DNA of 64,000 nucleotides from Occultella glacieicola (lineage in GTDB: Bacteria; Actinomycetota; Actinomycetes; Actinomycetales; Beutenbergiaceae), in contig NZ_SMNA01000003.1 in the NCBI RefSeq assembly GCF_004353825.1, forward strand, positions 1-64,000, read 5' to 3'. The notes below the pieces were generated by a model that ran no database searches, was not told the origin of the DNA, and worked only from the letters and a program-made list of their open reading frames with translations. The translations under genes were made by a program, and so were the position numbers. Below are positions 49,915 through 57,939 of the stretch, piece by piece; the first letter of the stretch is position 1, and every line of letters starts with the position of its first letter.

Positions 49915-50583
49915 ATGACGAGATCCCGCCACCTGTTGACCCTCGCGGCGGCCGGCGCCGCCCTGGCCCTCCTGGCCGGCTGCACCTCGGGCTCCGGCGA
50001 CGACGAGCCCACCGGCGATGCCACCACGGCGACCGGGACGCCGTCGGCCACCGAGACCCCGAGCGAGCCGAGCCCGAGCGAGACCGGATCGACCGACCCG
50101 GGACGGACCGACGACGACATCGACGACGCGCCACCGTTCCCGGCCGACGCGTCCGAGGACGTCGGCGAGGCCGCCGGCGAGCCGGACCTGATGCTCGCCG
50201 ACGTCCGGGCCGCCGAGCACGAGGACTTCGACCGCGTGGTGCTGGAGTTCGTGGGCACGGGCACGCCCGGGTGGGTCGCGGACTACGTCGACGGGGCCAC
50301 CGAGGACGGCAGCGGCGAGCCGATCGACCTCGAGGGTGAGGCCGACCTGCAGATCTCGGTCTCGAACACCCGGTACCCGAACGAGGGCGAGGCCGGCTAC
50401 TACGACGGGCCGCGACAGTTCGAGGCCGAGGGCGATGAGATCGAGGAGGTCCACGTAGCGGGGACGTTCGAGGGTCTGACCCAGGTGGTGGTCGGGATCG
50501 ACACCGACGGCGCCCCGTTCCGGGTGTTCGCGCTCACCGACCCGGTGCGGGTGGTCCTCGACGTGCAGCACGTCGAGGACTGA
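49915..50583 (+). CDS. AMIN-like domain lipoprotein
   Basis: A 222-residue lipoprotein: HLLTLAAAGAALALLAGC with lipobox, a long Thr/Ser/Glu/Pro linker (about residues 25-75), then an AMIN-like beta domain (DLMLADVRAAEHEDFDRVVLE split at family start, TGTPGWVADYVD, VVVGIDTDGAPFRVFALTDP and VRVVLDVQH). AMIN-type domains bind the cell wall or secretion partners. GGAGG lies 6 nt before ATG 49915. It is 26 bp after the trans-sulfuration gene and may be co-transcribed, without functional link. The protein is acidic. Confidence 0.83.
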   Translation: MTRSRHLLTLAAAGAALALLAGCTSGSGDDEPTGDATTATGTPSATETPSEPSPSETGSTDPGRTDDDIDDAPPFPADASEDVGEAAGEPDLMLADVRAAEHEDFDRVVLEFVGTGTPGWVADYVDGATEDGSGEPIDLEGEADLQISVSNTRYPNEGEAGYYDGPRQFEAEGDEIEEVHVAGTFEGLTQVVVGIDTDGAPFRVFALTDPVRVVLDVQHVED

Positions 50584-50604
50584 TCCCGGCTCGGGCCCTC
50601 GGGC

Positions 50605-51327
50605 TCACTGCGCGTAGCCGGCCGTGGGATCCGGCCGCCACTCGAACGGCTCCGCGGGCGGTCGTTCGCCGCGGATCCCCGCGAGCTGCGCGGTGATCGC
50701 GGTCATGATCCGGTCCGTGGCCTCGCGCACCGCGCCGGGGTCCTCGCCGCGCCCGGCCAGGTCACCGAGGTCGACGGGCGGCCCGGCCACCACCTGCACC
50801 GGCCGGCGCAGCACCGGGCGGATCATCGAGGCGTGCCGGGCCATCACCTCGTGCGCGCCCCACTGCGCGATCGGGACCACCGGCATCCCGGTGGCCAGCG
50901 CCATCCGCGCCGCGCCCGTCTTCGCGCGCATCGGCCACAGGTCGGGGTCCCGGGTGAGGGTGCCCTCGGGGAACACGGACACGCACTCCCCCGCGCCGAG
51001 TGCGGACGCTGCCGCGGTCAGCGAGGCGGCCGCGGACCCGGTCCCGCGCTGCACCGGGATGTACCCGACCGAGCGCAGCAGCGGACCGAGCAGCGGCACC
51101 CGGAACAGGGACGCCTTCGCGAGCATCTTCGGGTAGCAGCCGGCCTTCGTGAGGAAGTCCAGGAGGGTCAGCGGGTCGAAGTTCGTGACGTGGTTCGCCG
51201 CGGCGATGAACCCGCCGCCCGGCAGGTGCTCGGCGCCGTGGTGGGTGGGTCTGGTCAACAGGCGCACCGGCGGGCGGGCGATGGCGACGGCGGCCCGATA
51301 GGACCTCGGCGGGCGTGGTCTGCTCAC
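50605..51327 (-). CDS. plsC: 1-acyl-sn-glycerol-3-phosphate acyltransferase
   Basis: A 240-residue membrane-associated acyltransferase adding the second acyl chain to lysophosphatidic acid. Motif I is AANHVTNFDPLTLLDF (HX4D), motif II near PVQRGT, motif III VFPEGTLTRDPDLW, motif IV VVPIAQWGAHEV. GTG 51327 is leaderless: TACCAT lies six nt upstream. A longer frame to 51606 crosses the divergent MmcQ gene. It lies near ddl as in many actinobacteria, where gpsA usually stands between. Confidence 0.9.
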   Translation of the reverse strand: MSRPRPPRSYRAAVAIARPPVRLLTRPTHHGAEHLPGGGFIAAANHVTNFDPLTLLDFLTKAGCYPKMLAKASLFRVPLLGPLLRSVGYIPVQRGTGSAAASLTAAASALGAGECVSVFPEGTLTRDPDLWPMRAKTGAARMALATGMPVVPIAQWGAHEVMARHASMIRPVLRRPVQVVAGPPVDLGDLAGRGEDPGAVREATDRIMTAITAQLAGIRGERPPAEPFEWRPDPTAGYAQ

Positions 51328-51390
51328 GCATCGATGGTAGGAGACGGTGGCAGATGGCGCGTTGTCAGAGGCCGGTGGCACGCTTGACCC

Positions 51391-51774
51391 GTGGCTTCCG
51401 CTGACCGACCCGACGTACCCGAGCAGATGCTCGCCCGGCTCGATGCGCTCCTCACCGCGCTGCCCCGGGTGCATGCCGAGGATGCCTGGATCGGCCGGCG
51501 TTGGCGGGTCGGTGGCGCGACCGTCGCCCACGTGTTCGGCGGCGAGGACGGGCTGCTGCGGATCACGTTCCGGGCGGAGCCCGAGGAGGTCTTCGCGATG
51601 GAGCACATGGGGCCGCCGTACTTCCGGGCCGACTGGGGTGCGAACGTCGTCGGGCTGATCGTCGACGAGGGCACCGACTGGGAGGAGCTCGGTGAGCTGC
51701 TCACCGACTCCTACCGGCTCCAGGCGCCGGCCCGGCTGGCCGAGCAGGTCCCGGCGCCCGGGATCCGGTCCTGA
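51391..51774 (+). CDS. MmcQ/YjbR-family protein
   Basis: A 127-residue CyaY-like-fold protein of the MmcQ/YjbR family: ALPRVHAEDAWIGRRWRVGG, ATVAHVFGGEDGLLRITFRA and FRADWGANVVGLIVDEGTDWEELGELLTDSYR split over strands. Members are often called DNA-binding, without a defined role. GTG 51391; a weak CACGCT lies six nt upstream and could be a leaderless promoter. It ends 14 bp before the convergent regulator gene. Function unknown. Confidence 0.85.
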   Translation: MASADRPDVPEQMLARLDALLTALPRVHAEDAWIGRRWRVGGATVAHVFGGEDGLLRITFRAEPEEVFAMEHMGPPYFRADWGANVVGLIVDEGTDWEELGELLTDSYRLQAPARLAEQVPAPGIRS

Positions 51775-51787
51775 CCCGCCCCGGCTC

Positions 51788-52396
51788 CTAGATCCAGCCG
51801 CGTGCCCGGGCCAGGCGTGCGGCCTCGTGCCGGTTGCCCACGCCGAGCTTGGTGGCGGCGCTGGACAGGTAGTTGCGCACGGTGCCCGGGGACAACGAGG
51901 CCCGGGAAGCGATCTCCTCCACCGGGGCGCCGTCGGCGGCGAGCTCGAGCACGTCCGCCTCCCGCGCGGTGAGCGGGCTCGCCCCGGCCGCGATCGCGTC
52001 GGCGGCCAGTTCCGGGTCGACGTACCGGCCGCCGTCGTGCACCTGCCGGATCACGTCGGCAAGCACCTTCGCGGACGCCGTCTTCGGCAGGAAGCCGCGC
52101 ACCCCCGCCTCGAGGGCCTTCTTCAGGTAGCCGGGCCGGCCGTGGCTGGTGACGATGATGCACCGGCAGCCGGGCACGTCGGCGGCGAGGCGCTGCGCCA
52201 CCTCGATGCCGTCGAGGCCGGGCATCTGCAGGTCCAGGACCGCCACGTCCGGGGTGAACCGGGTCGCGGCGGCCACCGCCTCCGGGCCGGAGGCTGCCTG
52301 CGCGAGCACCTCGAGGTCGTCCTCGAGGCCGAGCATCATGGCCAGGGCGTCGCGGATGAGGTTCTCGTCGTCGGCGAGCAGGAGCCGGATGGTCAC
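51788..52396 (-). CDS. NarL-type response regulator, DesR-like
   Basis: A 202-residue regulator: receiver with Asp9/Asp10 and phosphoacceptor Asp55 (VAVLDLQMPGLDGIEVA), switch Thr in IIVTSHGR, Lys in GFLPKTAS, then a LuxR-type HTH (SPLTAREADVLELAADGAPVEEIASRA spanning two helices, LSPGTVRNYLSSAATKLG). GTG 52396 overlaps the kinase stop (GTGA), so the two are a pair. It follows an ABC exporter and kinase gene set, so it probably controls that exporter in response to membrane stress, like DesKR or LiaRS systems. Confidence 0.9.
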   Translation of the reverse strand: MTIRLLLADDENLIRDALAMMLGLEDDLEVLAQAASGPEAVAAATRFTPDVAVLDLQMPGLDGIEVAQRLAADVPGCRCIIVTSHGRPGYLKKALEAGVRGFLPKTASAKVLADVIRQVHDGGRYVDPELAADAIAAGASPLTAREADVLELAADGAPVEEIASRASLSPGTVRNYLSSAATKLGVGNRHEAARLARARGWI

Positions 52397-53676
52397 GGGG
52401 TGGCTCCAGGGGTCGGGTCCGCGGTTGTCGGCGGCACGGGTGGACCGCCGACGAGGGGCACCACGGCAATGAGCGTGAACTCCGTGTCGTTGCGGTGCAC
52501 GTCGAGCGTGCCACCGAGGGTCGCGAGCCGCTCCCGCAGCCCGTTCAGCCCGGCGCCCACACGGGCCGCGTCGGCCGGCCGGGCACCGTCGTTGCTGATC
52601 CTCAGGGTCGCGGCGTCCGGGGAGGCGCGCAGCTCGATCACGCACCGGTCGGCGTCGGCGTGTCGCACGACGTTCGTGACGGCCTCCCGCACCACCCAGG
52701 CGAGGGCCTCCTGTGAGCGCGGTGGGAGGTCGGTGCCCTCCCCTGCGACGAGCACGTCCACGCCGGCCGACCGCAGGATCTCCCGGGCTCCCGCCACCTC
52801 GGTGGGCAGGTCGGCGGCACGGTAGCCGTCCACGACGGCGCGGACCTCCCGGAGGGCGTCCTGGGCGATCCGGCGCACCTCGAGCATCTGGTCCGGCGCC
52901 CGGTCGTCGCCGCGGCGGGCGAGTTCGGCGGCGAGCTCGCTCTTGACCGCCACGGTGGACAGGGTCCGCCCGAACACGTCGTGCAGGTCCCGGGAGAATC
53001 GCAGGCGTTCCTCCGCGACCGCCAGCCGGGCGTCCACGGCGCGGCGCTGCTCCTGCTCCCAGACCACGCCGATCATCCAGACCGAGATCCGGAACGACAG
53101 GGCCGCACCGACGGCCACCAGGCCGGTGCTGATCACCAGGGGGATGACCCCGCCGGCCGCCGTGGCCGGGCCCAGCGCGATCATCGTGGCGAGCACCGCG
53201 GCCACCGGCCCGACGATCACGGACACCAGCACCAGTCGGCCGGCCGACAGCAACGGCGAGACCGCGAGCACCGCGATCACCGGCGCGATCGCCGCGGCGA
53301 AGCCCGTCGCGATCGGGCTGGGGTTCGCGGAACTCCCCGCCCAGAAGATCGCGGCCCCCACCGTCAGCGGGGTCCCGACGGCGAGCAGCCACAGCTCCCG
53401 GCGCGCGGAGCCGGCCCGGCCGAGGTAGACACCGAGGCAGGCCCGCGTGGCCATGATCGCCAACGCGCAGTGCACGGTCGAGGCGACCAGGAACGCGAGT
53501 GCCCCGGCACCGGTGTACTCGGTGGACCCGGAGAACAGCATCAGGGCGAAGACCGGTTCGAACGCGAGCAGGAAGTACAACGTCCACCGGTTGTAGGTCT
53601 CGAACCGTTGCGGGTTGCTCGCCCGGGACCAGCCGGCCAGCCCGATGGCGCCGGCTGAGGTACGGGCAGGGTTCAC
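52393..53676 (-). CDS. Membrane sensor histidine kinase, DesK-like
   Basis: A 427-residue kinase with about six N-terminal membrane helices (for example WTLYFLLAFEPVFALMLF, LAFLVASTVHCALAIMA, LGLLSAGRLVLVSVIVGPVAA-like), then a dimerisation helix with phosphoacceptor His232 in FSRDLHDVFGRTL and a HATPase domain (ALAWVVREAVTNVVRHA, GAGLNGLRERLATLGG). Architecture is that of DesK-family thermosensor or envelope stress kinases. GTG 53676 is preferred: TAGGTT lies six nt upstream (leaderless) and it avoids overlap with the permease gene ending at 53730. The partner regulator is coupled downstream. Confidence 0.87.
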   Translation of the reverse strand: MNPARTSAGAIGLAGWSRASNPQRFETYNRWTLYFLLAFEPVFALMLFSGSTEYTGAGALAFLVASTVHCALAIMATRACLGVYLGRAGSARRELWLLAVGTPLTVGAAIFWAGSSANPSPIATGFAAAIAPVIAVLAVSPLLSAGRLVLVSVIVGPVAAVLATMIALGPATAAGGVIPLVISTGLVAVGAALSFRISVWMIGVVWEQEQRRAVDARLAVAEERLRFSRDLHDVFGRTLSTVAVKSELAAELARRGDDRAPDQMLEVRRIAQDALREVRAVVDGYRAADLPTEVAGAREILRSAGVDVLVAGEGTDLPPRSQEALAWVVREAVTNVVRHADADRCVIELRASPDAATLRISNDGARPADAARVGAGLNGLRERLATLGGTLDVHRNDTEFTLIAVVPLVGGPPVPPTTADPTPGATP

Positions 53677-53729
53677 GGCCCCCAACCTACCGGCGGCCAC
53701 CCGGGTCGCGACCTCGGGGCCGACCGCTG

Positions 53730-54560
53730 TCACCGGCGCGGCTCCCAGCGCATCCACCTACGGGTGGCGAGGACGCCGAGCGCCGTCCAGCCGAGCAGGA
53801 CGACCAACGGCACCAGTGCCTCGGCGAGCGAACCCGCGAAGGTGACCTGGGCGCCGTCGGGCGTGATGCCGGTCAGGCCCAGGTTCAGCAGGGTGACGAC
53901 CGGCGCGAGTGGGGTCAGCTGGGCGAGCACCTGTGCCGGTTCCGGGAGGACCGAGAACGGCACGGTCAGCCCACTGAACAGCATGGTCACCATCAGCACC
54001 GGCAGGGTGGTCAACTGCGCGGCCTCGACGGTCTTGGTCAGTCCGGAGCTCGCGTAGGCCAGTCCAGCGAACATGACGAACCCGAAGCCGAGGGCGAGGA
54101 CCACCAGGACCGGGTTCGTCAGCGGCGGCACCTCGATGCCGCCGGCGACGGCGGCCAGGCCGAGCACCGCCTGGGCGAGCACGATGAGCAGGGCCGGCAT
54201 GCTCATCGCGGCCAGGACCTCGGCGCGGCTGGAGGTACCGGAGGTCAGCCGCTTGAGGGTGAGTTCCTCGCGGCGCGCGACGGCGGTGGTGGTGAGGTTG
54301 TAATAGGCCACGAACAGCAGGCCGAACGAGATCAGCGCGGTGAGCAGGGTGCCCCCGAAGACGCCCGCGCCGGCGCCCTCGGTACGGTCGCCGATCAACT
54401 GCATGAGCACGAGCGCCATCAGCGGGGCGAGTGCGATCGCGTTGAAGAGCGTGGTCCTGTTGCGTCCGAGCAGGGTGAGTTCCATCCGGGTCAGGGCCCG
54501 GGTCCGGGCGAGGGAACCGGCCGGCCGGGTGGTGGTGGTGGACGTCGTCGTGGCGCTCAT
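53730..54560 (-). CDS. ABC-2 type transporter permease
   Basis: A 276-residue permease with six membrane helices (FNAIALAPLMALVLMQLIG, LLTALISFGLLFVAYYNL, MPALLIVLAQAVLGLAAVAGG, VLVVLALGFGFVMFAGLAYA, LPVLMVTMLFSGLTVPFSV, LVPLVVLLGWTALGVLA). It has the ABC2_membrane fold of daunorubicin-type and lantibiotic exporters. ATGA overlap with the ATPase gene shows one unit. With the DesKR-like pair downstream it forms a classic sensor-exporter module, possibly handling membrane-active peptides or lipids. Confidence 0.88.
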   Translation of the reverse strand: MSATTTSTTTTRPAGSLARTRALTRMELTLLGRNRTTLFNAIALAPLMALVLMQLIGDRTEGAGAGVFGGTLLTALISFGLLFVAYYNLTTTAVARREELTLKRLTSGTSSRAEVLAAMSMPALLIVLAQAVLGLAAVAGGIEVPPLTNPVLVVLALGFGFVMFAGLAYASSGLTKTVEAAQLTTLPVLMVTMLFSGLTVPFSVLPEPAQVLAQLTPLAPVVTLLNLGLTGITPDGAQVTFAGSLAEALVPLVVLLGWTALGVLATRRWMRWEPRR

Positions 54561-55513
54561 GCGGGGACCTCCGAGAGATCGTGGCTGGGACGACCGCCGG
54601 CGGCAATCGTCAGGAATGCCTGCTCGAGCGAGGCGGCGCGGGCGTCCAGGCCGTCGAGGGTGACGTCCTGCGCCTGGGCCCAGTCGAGCAGGATCCGAAG
54701 GTCGGCCTCGAGCCGCTGGGTGCGGATCAGGTGCCGGATGCCACGGGCGGAGTCACCGGACGAGTCCGTGCCGTGCAGGGGCGGCAGTGGCCGCCTCGCG
54801 GCGAGGGTGAAGGAGATCGTGGCCGGTGCACCCGCACCGATCTCGGCGGGGGTGCCCTCGGCAACCACGACGCCCCCGTGCATGATGGCGATCCGGTCGG
54901 CGAGGTCCTCGGCCTCCTCCAGGTAGTGCGTGGTCAGGACCACGGTCACGCCGTCGGCGAGCAGGGACCGGACCAGGTCCCAGGCGTCCCGGCGACTCTC
55001 CGGGTCGAGGCCGGTGGTGGGCTCGTCCAGGAACAGCACCTGCGGGCGGCCCATGATGGCCAGGGCCAGGTCCAGGCGGCGGCGCTCACCGCCGGACAGG
55101 CTCTTGACAGCCACCCCGGCCCGGTGATCGAGCCCGACGGCGCCGAGCACGTGCTCCGCCGGCAGCGCTGCCGGCAGGGTGGCCGCCCAGGTGCGGGCCA
55201 TCTCGGCGACCCGCAGGTCGGTCGGGAAGCCCGCCTCCTGGAGCATGATGCCGATGTGCGGGCGCACCTTCGCCCTGGAACGGTACGGGTCGTGCCCGAG
55301 CACCCGGACCTGCCCCTCGGTCGCGGGTGCGATGCCCTCCACGACCTCCATCAGGGAGGTCTTCCCGGCCCCGTTCGTGCCGAGCAGGGCGAACAGTTCG
55401 CCGCGTCGGATGTGCAGGTCGACCCCGCGCACCGCCTCGAACGCGGTGGCACCCGGAGTGCTGGGACGGTACCTGCGTCGCAGCCCGTCGATGGTGATGA
55501 TGGTGGAGTCCAT
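54557..55513 (-). CDS. ABC transporter ATP-binding protein
   Basis: A 318-residue ATPase of the DrrA/CcmA type: Walker A LLGTNGAGKTSLMEVV, Q-loop GIMLQEAGFPTDL, signature SLSGGERRRLDLALA, Walker B VLFLDEPTTGLDPE, switch VLTTHYLEEAE. A C-terminal extension of about 80 residues (APATISFTLAARRPLPPL onward) is the regulatory DUF4162-like tail of this class. It starts the exporter-kinase-regulator operon; GTGACGTCAC upstream at 55552-55561 might be a regulatory site. Substrate unknown. Confidence 0.9.
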   Translation of the reverse strand: MDSTIITIDGLRRRYRPSTPGATAFEAVRGVDLHIRRGELFALLGTNGAGKTSLMEVVEGIAPATEGQVRVLGHDPYRSRAKVRPHIGIMLQEAGFPTDLRVAEMARTWAATLPAALPAEHVLGAVGLDHRAGVAVKSLSGGERRRLDLALAIMGRPQVLFLDEPTTGLDPESRRDAWDLVRSLLADGVTVVLTTHYLEEAEDLADRIAIMHGGVVVAEGTPAEIGAGAPATISFTLAARRPLPPLHGTDSSGDSARGIRHLIRTQRLEADLRILLDWAQAQDVTLDGLDARAASLEQAFLTIAAGGRPSHDLSEVPA

Positions 55514-55835
55514 GGATCCAGACTCCCGCCGGATCCGGGTCCACCACAGTGCGTGACGTCACCGCCTCGGCGCCCCGGTGCACCGATCGGGCATGAGGAA
55601 TGTCATGGGTGGGGCGCCGGGTCCAGGGGAGGGATCCGGCGCCCCGCGCGGGGCACGGGGGGAAAGCGCGCCGCGCAGCCGCCCGGGCATCACGTCCCGG
55701 ACGACGATCTCGCGGGGTCGTTGTCCAGGCGACCCCGGGGGACATCCGTGGATGTCACATCACCCAGTGTGCGCGGCGCGGCTGGGAGATCCCTGGGAAA
55801 GCCCTGGGACGGACCTGCCAGTTCCCGGCGGTGTG
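55514..55835. other. Gene-free region between murA end and the exporter operon
   Basis: The region holds the promoter area of the exporter operon, with the palindrome GTGACGTCAC at 55552-55561, and the downstream end of murA. A 15-codon minus-strand frame near 55560-55606 might be a leader but is unsupported. Confidence 0.45.
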
Positions 55836-57149
55836 TCAGTCCGTCTCGATCTTCGCGCCGAGGGCCTCGAGCTTCGAACTGAAGTTCTCGTATCCGCGGT
55901 TGATCAGCCCGATCCCGCGCACCCGGGAGGTGCCTTCGGCGGCCAGGGCCGCGATGAGGTGCGAGAACCCACCGCGCAGATCGGGCACCTCGATGTCAGC
56001 GGCCCGCAGCGGCGTCGGGCCGGAGACCACGGCGGAGTGGAAGAAGTTCCGCTGCCCGAACCGGCACTGGAGTCCGCCCAGGCACTCCCGGTAGACCTGG
56101 ATGGTGGCGCCCATCCGCACTAGCGCGTCGGTGAACCCGAACCGGTTCTCGTACACGGTCTCGTGCACGATCGACAGGCCGGCGGCCTGCGTGAGTGCGA
56201 CCACCAGGGGCTGCTGCCAGTCCGTCATGAACCCGGGGTGCACGTCCGTCTCCAGGACGATCGAGTTCAGGTCGGTGCCCGGGTGGCGGAACCGGATGCC
56301 GCCGTCGTCGATGTCGAACGCGCCGCCGACCTTCCGGAACGTGTTCAGGAACGTCATCATGTCCGCCTGCCGGGCGCCGCGCACGTACACGTCACCGCGG
56401 GTCGCCAGCGCCGCGGACGCCCACGAGGCCGCCTCGATACGGTCCGGGAGCGCGGTATGGGTGAACCCGCCGAGGCGGTCCACCCCCTCCACCCGGATGG
56501 TCCGGTCGGTGTCCACGGAGATGATCGCGCCCATCCGCTGCAGCACCGCGATCAGGTCGGTGATCTCCGGCTCGATGGCGGCGTTGCGCAGCTCGGTGAG
56601 GCCGCTGGCGCGGACCGCGGTCAGCAGGAGCTGCTCGGTGGCGCCCACGCTCGGGTACGGCAGCTCCACCTTGGTGCCCTGCAGCCCGCGTGGGGCGGTG
56701 ATCAGGATCCCGGTGTCCAGCTTGTCCACCTTGGCGCCGAACTGGCGCAGGATGTCGAGGTGGTAGTCGATCGGGCGGTCGCCGATCCGGCAGCCGCCGA
56801 GGTCGGGGATGAAGGCCTCGCCGAGCCGGTGCACGAGCGGGCCGCAGAGCAGGATCGGGATCCGGCTGGAACCGGCGTGGGTGTCGATGTCCGCCTTGTG
56901 CGCGGACTCGACGTTGCGGGGGTCGAGGCGGATCACGCCGCCGGAGACGTCCCGTTCGACGATCACCCCGTGCAGTTTGAGCAGGCCACTGACCACGTTG
57001 ACGTCGCTGATGTCCGGGACGTTGCGCAGTTCGCTCGGCTCCTCGCCGAGCAGCGCCGCCACCATCGCCTTGGAGACGAAGTTCTTCGCCCCGCGGACCG
57101 TGATCTCGCCCGACAGCGGCGACCCGCCATGCACCCGAAGCTGATTCAT
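55836..57149 (-). CDS. murA: UDP-N-acetylglucosamine 1-carboxyvinyltransferase
   Basis: A 437-residue enolpyruvyl transferase for the first committed step of peptidoglycan synthesis. Seen are LSGEITVRGAKNFVSKAMVA, the loop Cys in DLGGCRIGDRPIDYHL (fosfomycin-sensitive type, Cys not Asp), PYPSVGATEQLLLTAV, DRIEAASWASAALATRGDV cut at the motif, and HPGFMTDWQQPLVVALTQA. ATG 57149 follows AGGATGA; the frame is open to 57218 without a site. It lies between two two-component/exporter sets, which may watch over cell-wall stress. Confidence 0.94.
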   Translation of the reverse strand: MNQLRVHGGSPLSGEITVRGAKNFVSKAMVAALLGEEPSELRNVPDISDVNVVSGLLKLHGVIVERDVSGGVIRLDPRNVESAHKADIDTHAGSSRIPILLCGPLVHRLGEAFIPDLGGCRIGDRPIDYHLDILRQFGAKVDKLDTGILITAPRGLQGTKVELPYPSVGATEQLLLTAVRASGLTELRNAAIEPEITDLIAVLQRMGAIISVDTDRTIRVEGVDRLGGFTHTALPDRIEAASWASAALATRGDVYVRGARQADMMTFLNTFRKVGGAFDIDDGGIRFRHPGTDLNSIVLETDVHPGFMTDWQQPLVVALTQAAGLSIVHETVYENRFGFTDALVRMGATIQVYRECLGGLQCRFGQRNFFHSAVVSGPTPLRAADIEVPDLRGGFSHLIAALAAEGTSRVRGIGLINRGYENFSSKLEALGAKIETD

Positions 57150-57246
57150 CCACTCATCCTCACGCCGGCGTTCCCGACCTCGCTCACACCTACCGCCGAA
57201 CGGCGGGCAACCGATCAAGGGTACGACGCGGCCGTGGAAGCGCCCG

Positions 57247-57939
57247 TCAGGCGGGGCGCACGAGTCCGGCGCGGTGCGCGAGGATCGCCGCCTGCACCCG
57301 GTTCTCGACGCCGAGTTTCACCAGGATGGCACTGACGTAGCCCTTGACCGTCCCCTCGGTGAGATGCAGCTCGCGGCCGATCCGTGCGTTGGAGGCACCG
57401 GCGGCGACGAGACCGAGTACCTCGACCTCACGTTCGGTGAGCACGGCCAGCCGGGCGCGGTCGTCGGCGGCCCGCGGCGCACGTCCGGCGCGGAGGTTGT
57501 CGATCACGCGCTGAGCCACCCGCGGTGAGAGGTACGCGGCGCCGTCCCCGACCGCCCTCACCGCGGCCACCAGTTCGCGAGGGTCGGACGCCTTCAGCAG
57601 GAACCCCGACGCACCACCCTCGAGGGCCTCGGCGATGTAGGAGTCCTCCCCGAACGTTGTCAGCATCACCACCCGGACCCCGAGACCGAGCCCGACGATC
57701 TCCCGGCAGGCGCCGAGCCCGTCCAGCCCCGGCATCCGGACGTCCAACAGCACCACGTCCGGCCTGGTGCGCCGGACCAGGTCCACCGCGGCGTGCCCGT
57801 CACCGGCCTCGCCGACCACCTCGATCGTGGGGTCGGAGGCCAGCACCGCCCGTACCCCCGCTCGGATCATCGCCTCGTCGTCGACGATCAGCACCCGAAC
57901 CACTCCGGCATCGCCGCCGGCCGGCTCCGCCGCCGTCAT
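57247..57939 (-). CDS. NarL-type response regulator
   Basis: A 230-residue regulator: acidic pocket VLIVDDEAMIR, phosphoacceptor Asp66 in VVLLDVRMPGLDGLGA, switch Thr in VVMLTTFGEDSY, Lys in GFLLKASDP, and LuxR-type HTH (VLTEREVEVLGLVAAGASNARIG split, LHLTEGTVKGYVSAILVKLGV). The ATGA overlap pairs it with the upstream kinase. It is similar in layout to LiaR/DesR-type regulators that induce exporters; the ABC genes at 59485-61226, divergent from the kinase gene, are the natural target. Confidence 0.9.
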   Translation of the reverse strand: MTAAEPAGGDAGVVRVLIVDDEAMIRAGVRAVLASDPTIEVVGEAGDGHAAVDLVRRTRPDVVLLDVRMPGLDGLGACREIVGLGLGVRVVMLTTFGEDSYIAEALEGGASGFLLKASDPRELVAAVRAVGDGAAYLSPRVAQRVIDNLRAGRAPRAADDRARLAVLTEREVEVLGLVAAGASNARIGRELHLTEGTVKGYVSAILVKLGVENRVQAAILAHRAGLVRPA